Under the pieces are notes generated by a model. That model ran no database searches, was not told where the DNA came from, and saw nothing but the letters and a program-made list of their open reading frames with translations. Positions 47,911-59,775 of a stretch of 64,000 nt of DNA are shown here, in pieces; positions within the stretch are counted from its first letter, which is position 1; each line of letters opens with the position of its first letter. The position numbers and the translations under genes are program-made. This stretch comes from Pterois miles (taxonomy: Eukaryota > Chordata > Actinopteri > Perciformes > Scorpaenidae). The stretch lies in assembly GCA_947000775.1 (NCBI GenBank), contig CAMQGK010000242.1, forward strand, positions 3,577,001 to 3,641,000. The letters are read 5' to 3'.

Positions 47911-48371
47911 CTAAAGTGCTGAGGCTTGGTTTTATTAGAGGCGGTTGAAAGCATCCCCCTTGGCAGCTAAAACATGATGAAATCACTCCAGATGATATGA
48001 TGAAATGTGCAGTGTTATTTAGAAAACACAGAAAACAACCTGCGTGTGTGAAAAGACAATTATGCAAAGCTGAATAACCCTCATGCTGACAAAAGTACAG
48101 ATGTGATGTAAACCCAGTTCCCAATTAATTCTGGTTGTATTGGAGGATTCTGAAGTGACAATTGGGACCCAGCAGGGCCTGGATCCACCCACTTGGCACT
48201 CAGGCCAATCAGAAGGCATGCTTTTTACTGGAAGCATCCAGAGAAACCAGTCAGCGCTGTATCAATTATCTTACTATGACCATAAAATAAGTCTTGTTTT
48301 TTAAGGTCTTTAGGCTATGTGAAAAGTCCGATTTTTTTGAGTGGCAGTGCATTTGTAAAATGGCTATTGGG
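47911..48371. other. no gene seen
   Basis: Unremarkable. Confidence 0.4.
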
Positions 48372-48538
48372 AAATGGCCTTGTATTTATATAACGCTTTT
48401 CTCGTGTTCCAACCACTCAAAGCGCTTTACACTACATGTCAGCATTTACTCATACTAGATCTTTAGATCTAATCTAAGTCGGACCACCAACTTTCTGAGT
48501 GGTGGGCGACCTGCTCTACCCTCTGAGTCACCGCCGTC
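48372..48538 (-). mobile_element. tRNA-derived SINE, minus strand, internally deleted
   Basis: GGCCTTGTATTTATATAACG and CACTCAAAGCGCTTTACACT are the complement of the SINE tail; TGGTGGGCGACCTGCTCTAC and CCTCTGAGTCACCGCCG are the complement of its tRNA-like head. The segment that should hold box B is missing or scrambled. Same family as the plus-strand head at 11241. Confidence 0.7.
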
Positions 48539-49291
48539 CAAATAAAGCCTTTAAGTTTTCATGAACACTGTTCTGTTCATCTGACAGGGAATATAAAATA
48601 CAGCAGTATAACAAAACGATGAACAGCTGTGACACATATTCACGTCATAGTTAATTGATGTGGAGGCTCCAAGGTGAGGATGTCTCATTTGTTGAATACC
48701 TGATGCCTCCACTTCTCTCTCCTTCCATGGGAGGTACAAAGACGCGAGGAGAGGAGTCGAGGAAAGGAACCGAGGATGTACAAACTGGGAAGTGGAAAGG
48801 CCTCCGATGTCTCTCGGCTTGATTGGTTATGTGGGCTCAGCTGTGGAAAACAGAACAGAAAGCCTTGAATCTGACTTCATCAACTTTAAATAAATACTCG
48901 ACTGTGTTTATTATATGAGTCAACCAGGTGCATATACGTTCCTAAGACACATGGATGGAACTGGAAAATCACCACATAACAGACTCACCTGTTAAACCGA
49001 CACACCTGTGCAGGTAGGAACAGAAGCATGAGGGGCAGCAGGGAGATACCTTCACCATCATTCTCAACTCCTGCTCCGCTTTCTCCTCAACAAGTGCCAA
49101 GTAATTAATAAGTGGCTCCTCGTCACCCAGCAACACACAACAAGCTGTAGGCCTGCTGGTGTGTTCAACTATTGGTCAGATAAAACTGGCATCAGGGCAT
49201 CATAACAAACTGAGCACTTTTCTCCAAGGTCTCCTTTCAAAGAGGCCAAGCAACACCAAACCCCATCGTTTACGCTGATGTTGCTGCTACC

Positions 49292-49292
<1 letters not shown>
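48539..49292. other. no gene seen
   Basis: Includes a GA-rich patch at 48738-48775; otherwise unremarkable. Confidence 0.4.

Positions 49293-49322
<30 letters not shown>
49293..49322 (+). repeat. (GT)n microsatellite
   Basis: About 15 GT units. Confidence 0.9.
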
Positions 49323-49327
<5 letters not shown>

Positions 49328-52084
49328 GGCACCGTGCCATGCTATGCTAAAGTGTGTTACTGCAGGCTGCCGCTGTGCCAGGCTATGAGATGCTGTTAAT
49401 GGTTGTATAAGAAATGGATTGGATCAGAATCACAGTTGTTGTGGTTGGCCAGGTATGAGTGGGCCTATAGGTTACCAGTTATCTGGTTACTCTGCTCTCA
49501 TTGTACATATAGAAATGCAGGTAAAAACAGTGTCAACAAAGCTGAACAAGAATAAAGAAAGAAAATAAATAAGCTAAATATGTACAAAAAATAAGAGGAA
49601 TATACAATATGCCAGGCTGTTTATGTAAATTGATAACAATAGTACAGTAGTGTAATAGTGCAGAGGGCAAATATGCTGGAATAAACATTGAATAATTCAT
49701 ATAACAGGTTGTTTTATTTACACAACATAGGGGGATAAACTATCCATGTGTACAGGCCAGGTGCCCATACTATTACCTCTAATGATGATGTAAAAGGCTT
49801 GCATGATTAAACTGGTATCTTCAGGTTGGTATAGTTGCAGTGGCCTATTTTGTGTTCAAACATTTCAGAACTTATTAAGTAGATGTTTGGTTGTGAACGG
49901 GTGTGTTCATATTGCACAGTATAAATTGTCAATACAATATTTCACTGTCTTCATCCAAATTATTTGACAGTAGGAAAGTACACTCAGTAGAGTGTAGATG
50001 AGATTTATTTTTTTCTAGTATCATGCCTAACTTCAGCGGCTGTTAACATAAAAGTTAAGGGAATTAGTCTTCAGATGCTCTGGTTCAAAATGAGACTAAA
50101 CTTTTCTAGGGATGTCAGTTTTTGAGCCTCAACAAAGGCCAACAGGTAGCGCACATCAGACTACGTTAGGCTCAAGTTTAGCTCAGCTGATTTCTGGAAA
50201 TGCCTTTTCCTCCTGAAACAGCTGTTGATCACTTGTGACCGGAGGTCTTTGAGCATAGTCATAAATGAGTAGAGGAAATATTAGGCTGATGGGTCCAGTA
50301 GTATGTGAGATTAGCTGTGGACAGGAAGACACATGCACAGACAGGCGTATGCCTGGTGGAGATAACTGCATGTTGCCTTTCATTGATATTTTAGAAAGAA
50401 GTGAAACCGGTGGTTTGGTTGGTTGTGTTTGGCAGATAGGTTGGTATGCTTACTATGCTTCAATCTAACAGCTGGGCTGCATGCTGTCCTTACAGAATGT
50501 TTCTGTAATTATCACAAACCAGGAAAAACAGCAGAAAGAAGTGATTAGTGCTGTTCTGGCAAATACCAAGAATAGACTAATCCTCTGTCATTATCTGACA
50601 AATGTTCCATTGCATAGTTTATGAGGATGTTTTGTCAGTGTCAACATATTCACACTCCATTCATGCTCTTTAAATCAATAATTATATTAATTTCTTTAAT
50701 TCGATCAATAATTTCCAACATCTGAACACAGAGTTTAAAATCTAGCAAAGGTGAAATATGAATTTGCATGAACAAAACAATGAACAATTGTTAAACTTAT
50801 GAACAGTTTTATTTTCTAATAGTATTACCATATAACAGTATTATTTTGCATTTAGGTGTACAGATCATGAATTGTACAATTCAGCCTCAGATTGGAAATA
50901 TTTATGAAATAACATAAAATCAGGTGTGTAGCTAATTTGGATTAATTTAGGTCCCAGCAATGTTTTTTCTCTGAAGACTGTCTGAAGTGTTGAGACTCTC
51001 ATCTGTGTTTCTGCTTTGCTGAAACATCAGGGATCAGTTAGCAAGCTAGCAATTACTAAATATTCATTTATCACAGTATTTTATAATCATTTATTAGTTA
51101 TGGCCAGTAATGCTCCTGTTGACATTTCCAGAGTGCAGACAGGCCGATAAAAACCGATGCTTTTTAATGTTTTAATTAGATGAACTAATGATCTGTAATG
51201 CAGCATCTGGGTGGAGTAACTGAAATCCCATGTTTTTCAATTCAGCTCGTCTTTACTTCAACACTAATACTGTATCATCGCTTTAGCTGAACTTTCTTCT
51301 TTTTTTTTTTTAAAACAGCATTAATATATTTGTTTTCAAGACATTTTAATGTAGTTTACTTCAAATGCTGACAACTGATTTAAATAGTTTTCCCTGGAGG
51401 ATGTGCGTATGTTTATGTGTTAATTATTATTACTATATTCACAGGAGAGCATTTATGTGCTGAAGATTGCACTTGATAACTCTGACTGCATGCACATCTG
51501 ACTGTGTGTACAGTATGTGTGGCGCACGGCGCTGGTGAGCGCCGAGGTTGTGCTAACATGCCATCTCCGAGATCCAGCCTGCAGGCAGGGAGGACCGGGC
51601 TAGCATCAACACCGCTCAATAATTCATATCACACAGCCCTTATTACATACAGTTCTAACTCACACCGCTCAGGAACGCCCCATTATCTGCTTGCCTCACG
51701 TCCGTGCACTAACCAAGACGTACATGTGTCATCACTGCTGCTATCAGGGGTTCAGATAGCTGGAGGAGATATGGGCTGGACGGAGAGGAAGTACTCAGGG
51801 TGAGGATGCACAGGGGGTAACATCTACATTTGTTCATGCAGGAATTCAAAATGCTGCAGGCAATTTTCTGCTAATCCATAATAGATAACCAATGACCGAT
51901 TTTGTGTGACTTGGTTGGTTGGGATGGGGGTAAAGGGAGGATGAGAATAAATCAGAATGGAGCGAGGAAGAGAGAGGGAAGAAGAAACAGAATGGAGAAA
52001 GATATGTGGATGGATGGACAGGCCCATTGTGCTACCAGAGAGCTGCTACTACTGCTTTCTCTTCCACCGTATCAAGGTGTAGAT
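49323..52084. other. longest repeat-poor stretch; no gene seen
   Basis: About 2.8 kb with no microsatellite or recognised repeat beyond a T run at 51300-51311. Short frames around 51413-51803 and 51902-52135 have no recognisable motif. If anything here is conserved noncoding DNA it would stand out by cross-species alignment. Confidence 0.4.
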
Positions 52085-52445
52085 CAGTGGTGTCCAACCA
52101 GGGCGGTGGAAAACTTTTTTTTTTTTTTTGCCTAATCTCTCATATTTTATTAATTTTAAATACTGAATAGTTTGATCTTTTAATGAGTTTCATGAAACAG
52201 TCTGAAAACTGCTGATATCTCATAGGCATGTAACTTAAGACAAGGGGTTTCATAAGGGCTGACCCGAATGCTTAGAAGCTTCGGCTGTTGCCATGGTAAT
52301 CAACCTAAAATCAGTATTTGAATGCTTTAATAATGTAGAAATCCCAAAATACCTCATGAAATAAAGCATAATCTCACTACAGTGTTCATATTCAACATTA
52401 ATTATTAGTTATTCTGAGGTGGATTATATCACTGTTTGTGTGTAG

Positions 52446-52447
<2 letters not shown>

Positions 52448-52483
<36 letters not shown>
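52448..52483 (+). repeat. (GT)18 microsatellite
   Basis: Perfect array inside the composite element. Confidence 0.95.
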
Positions 52484-52485
<2 letters not shown>

Positions 52486-52489
52486 AGTA

Positions 52490-52620
52490 GTAGAGCTGTG
52501 TATTGGCAAAAATCATTTGGCAATGCAATATATATCATGTCACAGGGGTTAAGATTTGATATAATGCAATATATTGTGATACTATAAGCAGGGCGATATA
52601 TTGCAATAGTTTTCACTTAA
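52490..52620 (+). repeat. ATATTGC-rich dispersed repeat, left end
   Basis: AGAGCTGTGTATTGGCAAAA, TCATGTCACAGGGGTTAAGA and GCGATATATTGCAATAG. Similar words in complement at 40890-41030 suggest the same family. I recall it as a hAT-like teleost repeat. Confidence 0.45.
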
Positions 52621-52638
52621 TTTGATGAAAATCTAAAA

Positions 52639-52975
52639 CAGTCCTGGGTCTTTCCCAGGGCCTCCTCCCAGCTGGTCGTGCCTGGAACACCTCTGTGGTT
52701 CGGGCATCCTGACCAGATGCCCAAACCACCTCAACTGGCTCCTTTCAACTGTGGCTCTACACCAAGTCTCTCACAGATGGCTGAGCTTCTTCTTCATCCT
52801 CTTCCTCTTCGTCACAACGGTGCGGTAAGCGACTGAGACTCCGATTCTCCGGCCAATCTCGCGTTCCATTCACTCCCCTAACTCACGAACAAGACCCCGA
52901 GGTACTTGAACTCCTTCACTAAGGGTAAAGACTCGTTCCCTACCCGGAGTAGACAATCCATCGATTTCCTGCTGA
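52639..52975 (-). pseudogene. LINE C-terminal fragment, minus strand
   Basis: Read in complement, it runs from the region encoding the VFKYL/EFKYLGV-like block (complement of CTTGAACTCCTTCACTAAGG) and the MEREI-like block (complement of GCGTTCCATTCAC) to the WFGHL and PAGRRPW-like blocks (complement of CTGGTCGTGCCTGGAACACC). A segment is missing in the middle, and the frame is broken. It is the same LINE type as at 7645-8564. Confidence 0.7.
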
Positions 52976-53185
52976 GAAATATAATATATCTGCAATATCC
53001 CATATGTTGTGCTCCCCTATACAGTAGTACAGTAGCGGAGCTGAAACGTCAACCTACGTGCTGCAAAACTTTGAAGCTTCAAAGCCAAAAAAATGGTATT
53101 TGACACAGCCCAAAGTTGCACATATCAACACTGCTTCAATTTAAGGGGTCACAAGCAAAAAGGGATAAGAACCACTGGTCTAGTT

Positions 53186-54194
53186 CATCGAGGTCATTCG
53201 TTGTTTGATATAATATATAATATATGTTTAGTGTTTTTTTGTGTTGTTGTTGTTTTTTTTATTACAATTCTCTATTTTTACTGCATAGATGTTAGCCTGT
53301 AGATTCCTGATTTCAAACCTCTCCATACCACTCAGATGTTTCCAGTGCTTTGTCTTACTAGACCTCTCTCAGGACTGTGTGGGTGTTTCCAGACCAAGCT
53401 TGATTGACATTTCTTTGACTTGCCTGCTAGTTTTATGGCACCTGTTCTGATTCTTTAACACCTACAAACCTTTTGGGAACTCTGCAATTTCCCAGCAGAG
53501 CGCAACCCAACTTCAACCTAATCACAGTGAGTGAAAACACCCGTGTGGGTTTGCAGGGCCTTTCAGGTATCAGTTACTTTAACGAGGGCGGATTGTGTTC
53601 ATGATATCTCATTCACTCACATACTTTACATAATATTAAAGTTATATCCTCTCAAGGCGCAGCTCAAACACCCCCGCTACATTTGTAATGTGCTGTCCAT
53701 GTTGACAGCAGCAAACAACAGCTTCTGCATTGTCTTATGGTAGACAGGCAGTAAATAGCAGCGGCAGTTGTGTTTTTAATAATAACGCAGACAGGGATAC
53801 AAGTCTCTGATGATTCCAAAACTTGCTGGATTTATTGCTCATTCAGCCACAGCAGGATCTGGAAGAAACAATAGGATGTTTGTTGAAAGGTATTCACTGC
53901 AATCGTGGGAATACCCATACATTAATTACTTACAAATTAAATACGTACAAATTCTGTTCTGGCATATTTCACATGAGCATTTGTTGTTAATACTCACCTA
54001 CAGATTCACCCTTTGACTTCTCACCACAGAGAGAAGGAACTTTACAAAACCATTTTGACATTTTTATGCCTCTACGCTGGTGACAGCAGTGGCCGGAGTC
54101 CACCAGAGGACAGTGTCAGTGTCGCACAGACGTGACTACTACACGCCTGCATGAAAGTGCAGTGTTTTGTAATGACGTTTTTCTAACATCAGAG
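53186..54194. other. no gene; CTCF-like motif
   Basis: CCACCAGAGGACAG at 54100-54113 resembles a CTCF site. The rest is unremarkable. Confidence 0.4.
54100..54113 (+). promoter_or_regulatory. CTCF-like motif
   Basis: CCACCAGAGGACAG matches the CTCF consensus except for A in place of G in the GGG run. Plus orientation, 255 bp upstream of the minisatellite. Confidence 0.35.
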
Positions 54195-54367
54195 CTAATT
54201 ACATTGTATATAAAGTGAGAAAGACCCTTTGTGGTTGGTGTGGAGGTGGATGGGTCCAACAAATGTTTGACAGCTGGTGTTTTGTTTTGCAAGTTACATT
54301 AGTGACATGTGTCATGTGTTATCCGCACTGATGTTATGTTGTTTCTGTATGTGCTTTACTTAGTTTA
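54195..54367 (+). repeat. family X copy, diverged, ending at the minisatellite
   Basis: AAGTGAGAAAGACCCTTTGT, GGTGGATGGGTCCAACAAAT and TGTATGTGCTTTACTTAGTT correspond to the central part of other copies (compare 20578-20610). Homology stops where the 55-bp array starts, so the array expanded within or beside it. Confidence 0.45.
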
Positions 54368-54848
54368 CTCCAGTTCACCGTCGGGAGAGTTACTGTAGCA
54401 GCCACGGTGCTGCGTTCGCTGTCTCCAGTTCACCGTCGGGAGAGTTACTGTAGCAGCCACGGTGCTGCGTTCGCTGTCTCCAGTTCACCGTCGGGAGAGT
54501 TACTGTAGCAGCCACGGTGCTGCGTTCGCTGTCTCCAGTTCACCGTCGGGAGAGTTACTGTAGCAGCCACGGTGCTGCGTTCGCTGTCTCCAGTTCACCG
54601 TCGGGAGAGTTACCGTAGCAGCCACGGTGCTGCGTTCACTGTCTCCAGTTCACCGTCGGGAGAGTTACCGTAGCAGCCACGGTGCTGCGTTCGCTGTCTC
54701 CAGTTCACCGTCGGGAGAGTTACCGTAGCAGCCACGGTGCTGCGTTCGCTGTCTCCAGTTCACCGTCGGGAGAGTTACCGTAGCAGCCACGGTGCTGTGT
54801 TCGCTGTTTCCATTTCACTGTCCGGGAGCATTAACAGCCATGGTGTCT
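54368..54848 (+). repeat. 55-bp minisatellite, eight full units plus a degenerate ninth
   Basis: Full units start at 54368, 54423, 54478, 54533, 54588, 54643, 54698 and 54753. They contain CCAGTTCACCGTCGGGAGAG and AGCAGCCACGGTGCTGCGTT. Units 1-4 read TTACTGTAG and units 5-8 TTACCGTAG; few other differences exist. Each unit has several CpGs and a GCAGC/GCTGC hairpin. Length 55 is not a multiple of three, so this is not a protein repeat. Near-identity implies recent expansion. Confidence 0.95.
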
Positions 54849-55074
54849 GACTGGATTAACAATAGTGATAAATGCTACGAGGCCACAAGATACAGCTCCT
54901 CAGCTGGAAGTCCCAAACCATGTCTTAGTGCCGGCTCTCTCTTAAGGTGGACCAGGTTTTCTCCTTAAAGTGACAAGCTGCTCCTCTGAGTTTTTCTCAG
55001 CTTTTCAATTAAATTAAAACAAAATAATAGTAATTTTTAACCATCAGCATCAACTGGTTAAACAGTTAGAAAGA
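54849..55074. other. no gene seen
   Basis: Short spacer with no recognised element. Confidence 0.4.
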
Positions 55075-55382
55075 AGAAAGAGAAAGATATTCCTTTATTA
55101 GTCCCACAGTGGGGAAATTCAGTTTTACACTCTGTTGTTCACACAGTACAGTTCACACAGTACATATACATGTCAATGGAGAGATGTCAGAGTGAGGGGA
55201 CTGCTCCTGACAAGCGCCCAGAGCAGTTGGGGGTTTGGTGCCTTGCTCAGGGGCACCTCGGCAGTGCCCAAGAGGTAAACTGGCACCTCTCCAGCAACCA
55301 GTTGGTCTTGGTCCATGGGGGATTTGAACCCGGGTCCTCCACATCCTAACCCAAGTCCTTACGGACTGAGCTGCTGCCGCCC
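55075..55382 (-). mobile_element. tRNA-derived SINE, minus strand
   Basis: Same family as 29733-30069. From 55382 the head reads GGGCGGCAGCAGCTCAGTCC, box B is GGGTTCAAATC (complement of 55321-55331), and the tail is CCCCACTGTGGGACTAATAA. The TGCCTTGCTCAGGGGCACCT body block is intact. No target duplication could be fixed because the right flank is a TAATTA-rich run. Confidence 0.8.
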
Positions 55383-55699
55383 ATAATTAATTATTAATTA
55401 TTAACATCCCTAATGCAAACTGCAACTTGAGTGAGGTGGTAATTCTAGTTTCACACAACTTAATTACTTGCATATTGCTTAATGTTACTGTACAGGTTTT
55501 GGGATTAAAAGTCCGGCCAAAGTGGACTATGTAGTATGAGAATCCATTCAGATAATGTCACTGGTGCTCAGGTTTGCTTAGGCTGAATAAAATGGAAACA
55601 TTTAAATTGCCTGACATTCTGCATGGCACAGCAATACTCTGTGAGGTTACTGAATCACCTTTTCCCCCGTACGAAGACATTTCAGTCTCTTGCGGTTTA

Positions 55700-55765
55700 A
55701 AAAGTGCAACAGTCAGTGCTACAATTTCATGTTTTTTTTTTTTTTCGATTAATTGTGAAGCCCTA
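55700..55765 (-). mobile_element. hAT-like terminal sequence
   Basis: TTTTTCGATTAATTGTGAAG followed by CCCTA; in complement TAGGGCTTCACAATTAATCG, which I recall as the end of an abundant teleost element. AAAAAGTGCAACAGTC precedes it. The body may extend left to about 55400, but the other end was not found. Confidence 0.45.
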
Positions 55766-57214
55766 ATGGATGGACGGGTAGGGTTAGTGGGCTACAATTC
55801 ATTGTCTTATTGACTGTCTCTGTTGGTAGCTGAATGACATCTGTTAAGGGCATCTGTTCCAAGGAGGGAGGGCCATTACACACAAATACACACATGCAGA
55901 CACACACTAAAGTGTATGAGGTAAGCAATAACAGCTCCAAAATAGGATTGCCTCCGGGGGAGAATACTTGTTCTCCTCTGCTGTCTCTCCTCTTGTGTAA
56001 ACAAAAGCGTAATCATCCGTTATGAATCGATATACAGATATGGCCACATATCCAATACCCTGATAATCCTTGCTGATATAGATATTGACTCATCAATCTG
56101 CAGCTTTAGTAAATTGGCATTTTGTCCGTCTTTCGTCTCCACTCCCTCCCTCTCTATCTTGACAGTGCAAATTGGCCATGCATAATGGATGAACAGATAT
56201 AGATGCATGCAGAGCTCTTTCCATAGATACAGAAAGAGGTGAGGGATGAAGTCTGCCAGCTGCCTACACACCCTCATCCCTTTTTGCAGACCGTCATCCC
56301 GTCCATGTATTTCAGGAAGGTCTCATTTGTGTTTTGATGGGATGGTTGCATCATCGGCAGCAGTCATACTACAGTATTTGACAGTCTTCACTGTCCCCTG
56401 GCTTTCAAATGGCCAGAGATCATAACTTTGTATTGCTGACAGACACAGACGGCTGATGACGTCAGCGAGGTTTCTGTGAACAATTAAAATAGCCATTTAG
56501 CTTCTTTTTGCTTTTGTGGTTGTTTCATATAAAATATTGGACTTACATTCATCAGGCGGCCAAAGCATGACCTCAGATAATGTTGCTCTGTGTCTTCTGG
56601 ATTGGTTTGTTTGCTAGCCTGTTAGCCATAACACCTTTTTATCATGATATTATGTCAGACTTTTTATCCGTTATCTTTTATCTTTCCAACTAATTTATTT
56701 TCAATCCAATTCCTCCACACATTTCTTTCCTTTGTGAACTCCAAATTAGGGCTTGACTTAGTGGGATATTTCTACCATACAATCCTCTGCCACACAAGAA
56801 GTTATGCATGGAAATAAAGTGACAGAGAAGGACATTAATCGCAGCAGTTTGTCACCCCTGGCTCAGCAAAGGAAAAAAAAAAAAGTTGCACGAGACACTT
56901 AAACTCTATCAATATTTCATCAGATAAAAACATTTATATTCTGGAAATGATTGCATCTATCTTTTTTTTATCAATAACTGTTGACTTTCAGACTTTACAA
57001 TGCTCGGGAGTCATTGGAAATACTTGGATCACACAATTCTGAAACAATCCTACACGTCTGAGTAAGAGTTATAAATCTGACTCTGATCATAGGTTTACTT
57101 TCCTTGACTGTTATCTCCTCAACTGTAGTTGACAACTATATAATTCTGGTCTTAATCATATATATCAACCACAGTGTTTTCAGATGGAGGTCCAAAAGGG
57201 ATATGTGACATAAT
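55766..57214. other. no gene; one perfect CRE palindrome
   Basis: TGACGTCA at 56457-56464. Otherwise no recognised element. Confidence 0.4.
56457..56464. promoter_or_regulatory. CRE-like palindrome TGACGTCA
   Basis: Perfect consensus in the context GATGACGTCAGCG. No TATA or exon nearby supports a promoter. Confidence 0.25.
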
Positions 57215-57262
57215 CTGAACCACTTTAGGGGTCCTTGACTTGAAAAAGGTTGAGAACCACTG
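57215..57262 (-). mobile_element. hAT-like terminal repeat, single end
   Basis: AAAAAGGTTGAGAACCACTG ends at 57262; in complement CAGTGGTTCTCAACCTTTTT, a typical hAT-like end, with CTAAAGTGGTTC further in. The partner end was not found. Confidence 0.5.
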
Positions 57263-58498
57263 CCTTCGGTATCTAGTCCTGAAACCCAGTCCTAATCAAT
57301 ATACAGGGTAACTGTACTACCAACACTGTTAAATACTGGAAAATATTCAAGTAGGAAAATATGCAGTTGATGTGTGGCACTTAAACTATTGTCATTTAAT
57401 TTTTTTGTTTTTTTTATTTATTATTATTTACCTGACCTTGCATTGAAAAGAGACACAATATTTTAAAAGCACAGTTGCAGATTTTCTGCTAACTGAACCA
57501 ATGGTCCTGATAACTCCAGATATTCATGAATTCCCTGATACCAGGAATGATTCACTAATCATTTAGAGAAGCGGGAGAAAAAGAGAGGGAGTGACCTGCT
57601 CAGAGACCTGTTATACAGCAACCAGTGGCTGTTTCAACAGGTGCTCATGTTTTCCTGTCTGTGTCCGATGATGCATTAGCAGGAGGCTCTAAAATTGTAG
57701 TGTCTTCTACTGAGGATTATTCAGCTCAATCTGCTGTATTATCAGCAGAGTGGAAATAACTTACGGGCATGTTAGTGCAGCAGGATAAAGGTGCACATCA
57801 AAAGCAGTGGAGAGGAGAGATAATGAAATACACCGATGAGGAGCAGCTCAAAGGGACAGAAGGGAGATTGTCATTGGAGGTCATTTGACAACATTATAAG
57901 CATTTAGAGAAAATGTTCCCCTGGATCCTTTTGATATCTGAAATCTCACAAAAGCTCCAAGAACTATTGAAACAGGAGCAAAAAGGTTTGATTTTGTCTT
58001 ATTCAAGAAAATAGATTTATCACCAGATGCTGCTAAACACACCAATTCCCCCAATGCTTTGTTACTGTTAGCAGCTTTTCATGATGCTTTTTTATTTAAA
58101 TATAGCCACAATATAAGTCACTGTCATTATAGGTCTCTACATCAATAAAGACTATATTTTAAATATACTGACACTACAAAGATATGATTGTATATCAGTA
58201 TCAGTATCTGTAACGGTCAGTTACATCCTACTTCTTTGTGTACAGTAGCCTTTTGATCCAGGGGATCTCATGATGCATGTCAGCTGCTATGGCAACCACA
58301 CCTGGGCTATAACCATACATTATATATCCAGTCCTCCTTTAGTTTAAAGCAGGTGGTGTCACTGTGATATGTTTTTATAAAGTAGAAGATAATTAGCTAG
58401 AATGTGTGCAACCTGTGTTTGCAGTCTACGTATTGCATTTTCATTTTGATCAAATCCAAGACTGACATGCTTGTGGTTTAATTACTTAATATAGCACA
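57263..58498. other. no gene seen
   Basis: AT-rich and unremarkable. Confidence 0.4.
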
Positions 58499-58500
58499 TA

Positions 58501-59775
58501 CAGTGCTGTGAAAAAACTATTTGCCCCCTTCCTGATTTCTTATATTTTTGCATATTTGTCACACTTAAATGTTTCAGATCATCAAACAAATTTTAATATT
58601 AGATAAGATAACTTGAGTAAATAGAAATTGCAGTTTCCCTTGTTAAATCTTAAATTAACTGTGATTAAGAACATTTCTTTTGAAAAGCTGAGTTCAATTA
58701 GCCACACCCAGGCCTGATTACAGCCAGACCTGTTGAATCAAGAAATCACTTAAATAGAGCCTGTCTGACAGTCTGTTCCTAAAAAGCAACACATCATGCT
58801 GTGATCTAAAGAAATTCAAGAACAGCTGAGAAACAAAGTCACTGACATCTATCAGTGTGGAGATGGTTACAGAGCCACAACAGCATCTAAAGAACTGCAG
58901 GCCTCACTTACCTCAGTTAAGGTCAGTGTCCATGATTCAACAATAAGACAGCGATCGGGCAACAATGGCATCATGGGAGAGATCCAAGGAGAAAACCGCT
59001 GCTAACCAAAAACAACACAAAAGCTTGTCTCACATTTGCCAAAAAAAAAACATCTTGATGATCTGAAGACTTTTGGGAAAATATTCTGTGGACTGACGAG
59101 ACAAAGGTTGAACTTTATGGAAGGAGTGTGTCCGGTTACATTACATTTGACGTAAAAGTAACACAGCATTTCATAAAAACTACATCATAGTCAGTCATGG
59201 TGGTGGTGGTGTCTGGGTCTGCTTTGCTGCTTCAGGACCTGGACCACTGATGGAACCATGAATTCTGCTCTCTACCAGAAAATCCTGAAGGAGAGTGTCC
59301 GGCCATCAGTTCATGACCTCAAGTGCGAGCACACTTGGGTTCTGTAGCAGGACAATGATCCGAAACACACCAGCCAGTCCACCTCTGAATGGCTTAATAA
59401 ACACAAAATGAAGGTTTTGGAGTGGACTAGTCAAAGTCCAGACTTAAAACCGATTGAGATGCTGTGGCCTGACCTTAAACAGGCCGTTCATGCTCGAAAA
59501 CCCTCCCGAGTGGCTGAATTAAAACTGTGTAAAGAGGAGTGGGCCGAAATCCCTCCACAGCGATGTAAAAGACCCATCGCTGGTTATCACAAATGCTTGA
59601 TTGCAGTTGTTGCCACCAAAGGTGGCACAACCAGTTATTAGGTTTAGGGGGAAATTCCTTTTTCACACAGGTCCAGGTAGGTTTGGATAGCTTTTTACCC
59701 TAATAAATGAAATCACCATTTAAAAACTGCATTTTCTATTTACTCAGGTTATCTTTGTCCAATGTTAAAATTTCA
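58501..59775 (+). mobile_element. Tc1-like (DD34E) transposon, defective
   Basis: The left terminal repeat CAGTGCTGTGAAAAAACTAT begins right after a TA dinucleotide (58499-58500), as for Tc1/mariner. The inner part of the right terminal repeat is present: 59727-59762 is nearly the complement of 58608-58646. The outer 90 or so bases are missing, replaced after about 59772. Between them lies a decayed transposase. With one end lost and the gene broken, it can no longer be mobilised. Confidence 0.85.
58796..59641 (+). pseudogene. Tc1-like transposase pseudogene
   Basis: The enzyme would cut and rejoin transposon ends. The start codon is at 58796, but the third codon is TGA (58802-58804). SKEIQEQLRNKVTDIYQCGD is followed at once by ASKELQASLTSVKVSV; by recall a stretch of about 130 bp encoding part of the DNA-binding domain is deleted between them. 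The DDE residues are visible: Asp at 59095-59097 (WTDETK), Asp at 59351-59353 (QDNDPKH) and Glu at 59456-59458 (SPDLKPIEMLW). The last two are separated by 34 residues, the DD34E spacing of Tc1. A TAG stop is at 59345, and frames shift between the first two aspartates. The final frame ends GGTTSY at 59641. Confidence 0.85.

Larger units (their letters stand above)
52085..53177. mobile_element. composite hAT-like element with nested insertions
   Basis: The left end CAGTGGTGTCCAACCAGG and the right end (complement CAGTGGTTCTTATCCC) agree at ten of the first fifteen bases. Flanking octamers GTGTAGAT (52077-52084) and GTCTAGTT (53178-53185) agree at six of eight, as for a decayed hAT target duplication. 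The interior holds a T run, (GT)n at 52448, an ATATTGC-rich repeat at 52490-52620 and a LINE fragment at 52639-52975. No hAT transposase remains. Confidence 0.5.
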
